Shown here: positions 60,093 to 64,000 of the stretch, piece by piece
Layout: each line of letters begins with the position of its first letter
How positions within the stretch are numbered: position 1 is the first letter of the stretch
Assembly: GCA_047619685.1 (NCBI GenBank)
Contig: JBLHLC010000023.1
Location: 7,339 to 71,338, forward strand
Length of the DNA stretch: 64,000 nt
Reading direction: 5' to 3'
DNA from: JABDJZ01 sp047619685
GTDB taxonomy: Bacteria; Bacteroidota; Rhodothermia; Rhodothermales; UBA10348
Notes under the pieces: generated by a model
Database searches by the model: none
What the model was told of the DNA's origin: nothing
The model's input: the letters and a program-made list of their open reading frames with translations, nothing else
Made by a program: the position numbers and the translations under genes

Positions 60093-60793
60093 CAGGATTC
60101 TCCGTCGCCAACGATTCGAAGCCGGGCCTTGGCGAGTCTGACACGCTGGGTGTACAGGACCCAGAATAGGCCGATAAACCCGATTACGGCTGGATAGAAC
60201 ACAAGGCGCATGACGGGTGCGGTGATGTCACTAAAGGCAGGATTACCATCCGCGCCCGGGTGCAGACTGGTCAGTTGCCTGGGCACCACATAGAGCAGGA
60301 ACGGTACGGTCAACGCCGCAAACAGATTGTAGGCGGCCGATACCCGGGCTCGTCGCTCGGGGTCGTCGAAAGCCGTCCGAAGCACGAAATAGGCCCCGTA
60401 CAAGACAAGTTGCAGGGCGGCCATGGTCTGCCGCGGATCGAAATTCCACCATACGTCCGTCCCGACATACCAGGTGAACTTTGACCAGGCAATGCCGGTG
60501 ATGAGCCCCATCATGCCAAAGGCAAACCCAACCCGGGCTGCCTGGAGTGCTCGGATGTCACTGATTTCCTGGCCCCTGCGCAGCACCTGCAGCGAGTGAT
60601 AACCCGAAAGAAACATGGCCGACATCATCGTAAACCACATTGGCACGTGGAAGAAGAGGTTTCGCGCCGTGTGCTCAAGAATGTTGATGCGCGGGATGTC
60701 CACCACAAACCCGGCCACCAATACGACAGACAACCAGGCTATAACCAGGTTTCGGACGATGCGGTACCGGGGGACGTTGGTAGGGGAAGCCAT
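60092..60793 (-). CDS. ccmC: Heme exporter CcmC
   Basis: 233 residues with six transmembrane helices. The tryptophan-rich motif WYVGTDVWWNFDPRQT matches the periplasmic WWD heme-binding loop, and conserved His residues flank it (FFHVPMWFTMM and others). It presents heme to CcmE. It has an ATGA overlap with the ccmD-like gene and follows ccmB by 46 bases. A short CCGG-AAAA-CCGG hairpin lies in that gap. Confidence 0.93.
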   Translation of the reverse strand: MASPTNVPRYRIVRNLVIAWLSVVLVAGFVVDIPRINILEHTARNLFFHVPMWFTMMSAMFLSGYHSLQVLRRGQEISDIRALQAARVGFAFGMMGLITGIAWSKFTWYVGTDVWWNFDPRQTMAALQLVLYGAYFVLRTAFDDPERRARVSAAYNLFAALTVPFLLYVVPRQLTSLHPGADGNPAFSDITAPVMRLVFYPAVIGFIGLFWVLYTQRVRLAKARLRIVGDGES

Positions 60794-60839
60794 GCGCTAA
60801 AATCTTGAAGGGGAAGAACCGGAAAACCGGCCGGAAGAT

Positions 60840-61514
60840 TCAGTCTTCCCAGACATAGTCAAAAAGTAAGACAGCCCCCGTGATCATCGTGCCCGCAAAG
60901 GCCACCATGACCCTGAGGTGGCCGTAGGCACCCTCCCAGCCGCCTCCGCCTTCCAGGGCTTCGCGCGCGGCCGGGACGATGGTCATCAGGAGCGGGAAAA
61001 GCAGGGGAAAGAGAAGGACGGGCAGGAGCGGGCCGCGGTTGGATGCGCGCGCGATGATGGCCGAAAGCAGCGTGGTGGCCGCCGCCAGGCCCAGTGACCC
61101 CAATGCAAGCACCACGGCAAGGAGCAGTACGTTTTCGGCACCAAGGTCGACGAGGAATCCGAAACCCAGGACCGCCACCAGGTCCACTGCCAGAAGAAGC
61201 AGGTAGGTGAAGGCCAGTTTGCCTGCAAACACCATGGAGCCGCGCACATTCAGCCTGAGAATCAGGGAGGTCCCGGCCTCCTCTTCTGAGACGAAGGCCC
61301 TTCCAAGGCCGACCGCCGCGGAAAAGAGCACCACGATCCACAGGAGCCCCGAGCGCATGGTGGGGGTTGTGGGTTCACCCCGGATCGCCAGCGTCACCAC
61401 CAGAAGAGCGGTGATCACAAACATGAGGAGCATGTTCAGCGCGTATCGCGTCCGAAACTCCAGTTTGGCGTCCTTGGCCAGGACGGCCCATGTGCCGGTA
61501 AACCACTGTCGCAT
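60840..61514 (-). CDS. ccmB: Heme exporter permease CcmB
   Basis: 224 residues from the ATG at 61,514. Six hydrophobic helices, with the conserved EEEAGTSLILRLN cytoplasmic loop near residue 60 and LGAENVLLL, match CcmB. It normally works with the ATPase CcmA, which is absent here: the gene upstream is murB. The frame is open to 61,547, but the added residues are not family-like. Confidence 0.9.
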   Translation of the reverse strand: MRQWFTGTWAVLAKDAKLEFRTRYALNMLLMFVITALLVVTLAIRGEPTTPTMRSGLLWIVVLFSAAVGLGRAFVSEEEAGTSLILRLNVRGSMVFAGKLAFTYLLLLAVDLVAVLGFGFLVDLGAENVLLLAVVLALGSLGLAAATTLLSAIIARASNRGPLLPVLLFPLLFPLLMTIVPAAREALEGGGGWEGAYGHLRVMVAFAGTMITGAVLLFDYVWED

Positions 61515-61577
61515 AATCACGGGGGTTGCTGGAAGATAGCCGACCACCGCGTCGGGCGTATAGGGTCAACGGGAGAT

Positions 61578-62507
61578 TCAGAAATCTCCTACAAACGAAA
61601 TCTCCGGCTCCAGCAGATATCCGGTTTCCCGTTCTACCGTGACCTGGACAAGCTCGATGAGCCTGCGGACGTCCGCCGCCGTCCCCCCTCCGCGATTGAT
61701 GAGGATGTTGGCGTGCCGCCGGGTAATCTCGATGCCACCCACACGGGTGCCTTTCATTCCGCAGCCGTCAATAAGCCGGCCTGCGCCGACTCCGTCAATT
61801 TTTTTGAAGATGCTTCCGGCGCTGGGCTCCGACTCCAGCGGCGGGTGGCGAGAAGAGCGCCATTCCAGATTTTCGGCCATGGTTCTCCGCATTACGACGG
61901 GGTCGGCCTCCTCGAGCCTGAACGTGACTGAGAGGACAATGTCATCCCGGGTGTGGAGAATGGACTCGTCGTACCCGAATTTGAAGTAGTCAACCCCGAC
62001 GATTCGACGTTTCCCTTCCTCTGTGAGGAGGCTGGCCTGGGAGACGACTTCCGCGATAAAAATGGTGCGCGCACGCTCGGGCGCGGGGGAGAGGAAGTGC
62101 AGGTTCTGCCATATCGCCCCGCCGACCGTGGAGGGGATGCCGACATAGTGCTCCAGTCCACTGAGGCCTGAGGCAACCGCACTTTCGATCAACTCCGGGT
62201 ACATCACGCATCCGCTCTCGGCGGTCACCAGGCCGTGCAGGCGGTCCACGGCATAGCCCGTCGCGGCATTGCGAATCACCAGACCCCGGAACCCACCGTC
62301 GCCGACCAGCACGTTGGCACCCAGCCCAAGAAGGAAATAGGGCGTCTGTGTCGTCCGGGCCGCCGCCACGGAGGCAGCCAGTTCGTCCGCGCTCCGGGCT
62401 TCGTACAACAAATCGGCCGGGCCACCAATCCTGAACGTAGTGAAGGGCGCAAGCGGGACGTCCCGCGCAACCCTCTGCTGACCGAGCGTTTTAATCAAAT
62501 CCTGCAT
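61578..62507 (-). CDS. murB: UDP-N-acetylenolpyruvoylglucosamine reductase
   Basis: 309 residues from the ATG at 62,507 (MQDLIKTLGQQ); earlier ATGs at 62,516 and 62,582 are possible. The FAD-binding motifs are FRIGGPAD, LGLGANVLVGDGGF and GIPSTVGGAIWQN, with the catalytic Ser in SAGSIFKK and the Arg/Glu region HANILINRGGGTAADV. It reduces the enolpyruvyl group to make UDP-MurNAc for peptidoglycan. It diverges from the SPFH gene. Confidence 0.96.
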   Translation of the reverse strand: MQDLIKTLGQQRVARDVPLAPFTTFRIGGPADLLYEARSADELAASVAAARTTQTPYFLLGLGANVLVGDGGFRGLVIRNAATGYAVDRLHGLVTAESGCVMYPELIESAVASGLSGLEHYVGIPSTVGGAIWQNLHFLSPAPERARTIFIAEVVSQASLLTEEGKRRIVGVDYFKFGYDESILHTRDDIVLSVTFRLEEADPVVMRRTMAENLEWRSSRHPPLESEPSAGSIFKKIDGVGAGRLIDGCGMKGTRVGGIEITRRHANILINRGGGTAADVRRLIELVQVTVERETGYLLEPEISFVGDF

Positions 62508-62668
62508 CTTTCCCATGCGGCGGGCCAACGCCATCGAAGCGACCGCGATCCCGCTGAGGGGGGTAAGAAAAGAGCGGTTCATCCGTGAAGCCCCCGCGCG
62601 GTACGCAACCAAGCCACCTCAGACTGGGTATTCTGGAGTATTCCACTCATAATGCGACTCTCCCGACA

Positions 62669-63505
62669 ATGGCAGACAATCCATATCCCAATCTTCAGCG
62701 CGCCATAGCCCGCTTCGCGACTCTGGGCGCGATTTTCATCGTGGTGGCCGGTTTAGGCGGCGGCTGCATGACCACCAGCATCAGCTCCGGCGAAGGAGCC
62801 GTCAAATTCAGCCCCTTTGGCGGGACGGACCTCACAACCCAGTTTGGCGAGGGGCTTCAGATCCATGCACCATGGGTGGATCTGATTCGCTATGACCTCC
62901 GTGTTCAGGAGCAGTTGGAAGGTATCGACGCACTCTCGTCGAATGGCCTGCAAATCGGGATGGACGCCTCCATTCGCTGGCGGCCGGTTCCGGAAGACAT
63001 CCCGGAGCTCCACACGACGTACGGGACGGACTACTACCGCAAACTCGTTCAGCCGGAACTCAGAAGTGCCGTTCGAGAGATCGTGGGTCAATACACGCCT
63101 GAGGAGCTCTACTCATCGCGCCGCGCCGAGCTACAGGTGCAGGTATTCGAGCGGGTCCGCGACGCGGTTGGGACCCAATTCGTTCAGGTCGATGCTATCC
63201 TGATCCGGGACATAAGCCTACCCGACCAGATTCGTGGGGCCATCGAGAACAAGCTGAAGGAAGAGCAGGAAGCCGAGCGCTATCAGTTTACCATCCAGAA
63301 GGAACGCCTGGAGGCCGAGAGGAAGGCCATTGAGGCAACAGGACAGGCCGAGTACCAGCGCATCATCACGGCCAGTCTATCCGACCAGTTCCTGCGGTTC
63401 AAGGGGATCGAAGCCACGCAGCTTCTGGCCAACTCACCGAATTCCAAGACCGTTATCATCGGGAGTGGCAGCGACGGGCTTCCCGTAATTCTCGGCAATC
63501 AGTAG
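62669..63505 (+). CDS. SPFH/prohibitin-family membrane protein
   Basis: 278 residues from the ATG at 62,669. The N-terminal helix (about residues 15-34) ends in GGGCMT, so it could be a membrane anchor or a lipoprotein signal. A Band 7/SPFH domain (about 40-195) and a coiled coil (about 205-250, KEEQEAERYQFTIQKERLEAERKAIE) follow. Prohibitin-like proteins form large rings that organise membrane proteases. It ends about 70 bases before a strong terminator. Confidence 0.9.
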   Translation: MADNPYPNLQRAIARFATLGAIFIVVAGLGGGCMTTSISSGEGAVKFSPFGGTDLTTQFGEGLQIHAPWVDLIRYDLRVQEQLEGIDALSSNGLQIGMDASIRWRPVPEDIPELHTTYGTDYYRKLVQPELRSAVREIVGQYTPEELYSSRRAELQVQVFERVRDAVGTQFVQVDAILIRDISLPDQIRGAIENKLKEEQEAERYQFTIQKERLEAERKAIEATGQAEYQRIITASLSDQFLRFKGIEATQLLANSPNSKTVIIGSGSDGLPVILGNQ

Positions 63506-63578
63506 GGCATCGATTTACCCCTGAAGTGCGTCTATCGGCGGCTCAGAACGACCGCTTAGGTAGTTCGGACGACCATTC

Positions 63579-63619
63579 GGCCCACGGCAACCCTCACCGG
63601 GGGTGTCGTGGGCCATTTT
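63579..63619 (+). terminator. Terminator of the SPFH gene
   Basis: A 15-bp stem with one mismatch and one G-T pair (63,579-63,593 with 63,600-63,614) and a 6-nt loop, followed by ATTTT. Confidence 0.85.
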
Positions 63620-63716
63620 GGTATTGGGCGCTCGGCATTCGGGTGGTCATAATCTGTGAAAACGACTCACCGGTCGGGTCTATTGCCCGCGGGGAGGTTT
63701 TAATTTGTTTCACTTG

Positions 63717-63746
63717 TTGCGACAAATTTCATCTTCAGGCTATATT
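63717..63746 (+). promoter_or_regulatory. Promoter of the last gene
   Basis: TTGCGA (63,717-63,722) and TATATT (63,741-63,746) are 18 bases apart. A small palindrome, TTGT-TGCG-ACAA (63,714-63,725), overlaps the -35 box and could be an operator. Confidence 0.5.
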
Positions 63747-63787
63747 AGACCTTGATGGTATTCCACTGCCCGTTGATTCCCCACCCC

Positions 63788-63883
63788 AGAGATTACAGCT
63801 TCCAAACGGTAGTGATCTCTCAAAAGGGTCTCCTGACCCAGTTGGACGCCCTTGGGACTCCCCGCGGCCGAGGTTCGGCCGCG
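63788..63883 (+). other. Folded 5' leader of the last gene
   Basis: Three stems in a row: AGAGAT/ATCTCT (63,788-63,793 with 63,815-63,820), GGGTC-tcct-GACCC (63,826-63,839) and a perfect 9-bp CGCGGCCGA-ggt-TCGGCCGCG (63,863-63,883). The last is 42 bases before the ATG. It fits no riboswitch class I know. Confidence 0.5.
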
Positions 63884-63925
63884 ATCCCAGCATAGACGCA
63901 CTCAAACCACTCATCGGAAGACGCC

Positions 63926-64000
63926 ATGCTAAGAAAGCTACTGGCGGCGGCCTTTGTCGTCGTATTGGCTCCCACCCTCGCCTTTGGTCAGGCCGCCGTT
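63926..64000 (+). CDS. Exported protein, 3' end cut off
   Basis: Only 25 residues are in the window, starting MLRKLLAAAFVVVLAP and ending in AFGQAAV: a signal peptide with a likely cleavage after Ala-Phe-Gly or Gly-Gln. A strong promoter and long leader are in front. Many Bacteroidota TonB-dependent receptors and other abundant envelope proteins look like this, but the family cannot be named from 25 residues. Confidence 0.8.
   Translation, partial: MLRKLLAAAFVVVLAPTLAFGQAAV

Larger units (their letters stand above)
63506..63925. other. Intergenic region with terminator, promoter and structured leader
   Basis: This 420-base gap between the SPFH gene and the last gene holds the terminator near 63,579-63,619, an AT-rich promoter island (63,690-63,750) and a leader of about 180 bases with several hairpins. 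I see no short coding gene in it. Confidence 0.7.

Overview
The window is a GC-rich bacterial chromosome segment of Bacteroidota/Rhodothermota type. I infer this lineage from its gene content, not from a marker gene: a two-component propeller (Reg_prop/Y_Y_Y) hybrid sensor, PorT-like outer-membrane barrels, a YfhO protein, an o-succinylbenzoate menaquinone pathway, weak or absent Shine-Dalgarno sequences and many ATGA-type overlaps. No rRNA, tRNA, CRISPR array, insertion sequence or prophage was found. Both ends cut through genes for exported proteins.

1-10.8 kb: a partial outer-membrane protein, a YfcE-like phosphoesterase, a GAF/GAF/PP2C (RsbU-type) phosphatase, a DUF971 protein, a secreted subtilase with a tandem KLVDR repeat in its propeptide, and a 1,527-residue hybrid sensor with two kinase modules. 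10.8-21.7 kb: an M28 peptidase, then a divergent type IV pilus-like locus. It holds three pilin-like proteins, a small secreted protein, a PilT-like ATPase, PilM-PilN and PilO-PilP fusions and a short secretin, and it ends at a strong terminator.

The main discovery is a shared promoter element, CTTAAG-N16/17-CGATAC, reminiscent of sigma-28/FliA sites. It occurs directly upstream of the subtilase, three of the pilus-locus transcription units (12,547, 13,675 and 15,785) and the ATPase operon, and in front of a structured, terminator-ended intergenic segment on the minus strand that looks like a roughly 165-nt small RNA. A weaker copy precedes the hybrid sensor. I found no strong copy elsewhere in the 64 kb. 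This defines a candidate regulon joining pilus, protease, sensor and sRNA.

21.7-33 kb: a membrane protein, a degenerate M28-like lipoprotein, an outer-membrane barrel, gatC, two bacterial-microcompartment shell proteins (one with a nucleic-acid-binding-like tail) in line with ybbR, a DMT transporter, a membrane protein, a histidine phosphatase and menF-menD-menH. 33-42.5 kb: a surface-glycan island (YfhO, methyltransferase, two GT4 enzymes, two WecB-type epimerases, a flippase) that separates menFDH from menB-menA-menC-menE (42.5-46.5 kb).

46.5-64 kb: housekeeping genes: a GNAT acetyltransferase, a Cys-rich membrane miniprotein, a fatty-acid desaturase, mscL, an esterase, metH, bioY, a TPR protein, a vWA protein, rsmA, mgtE, a split cytochrome c maturation set (ccmE/D/C/B), murB and an SPFH protein. 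The last gene, for an exported protein, has a long structured leader and is cut by the window end.
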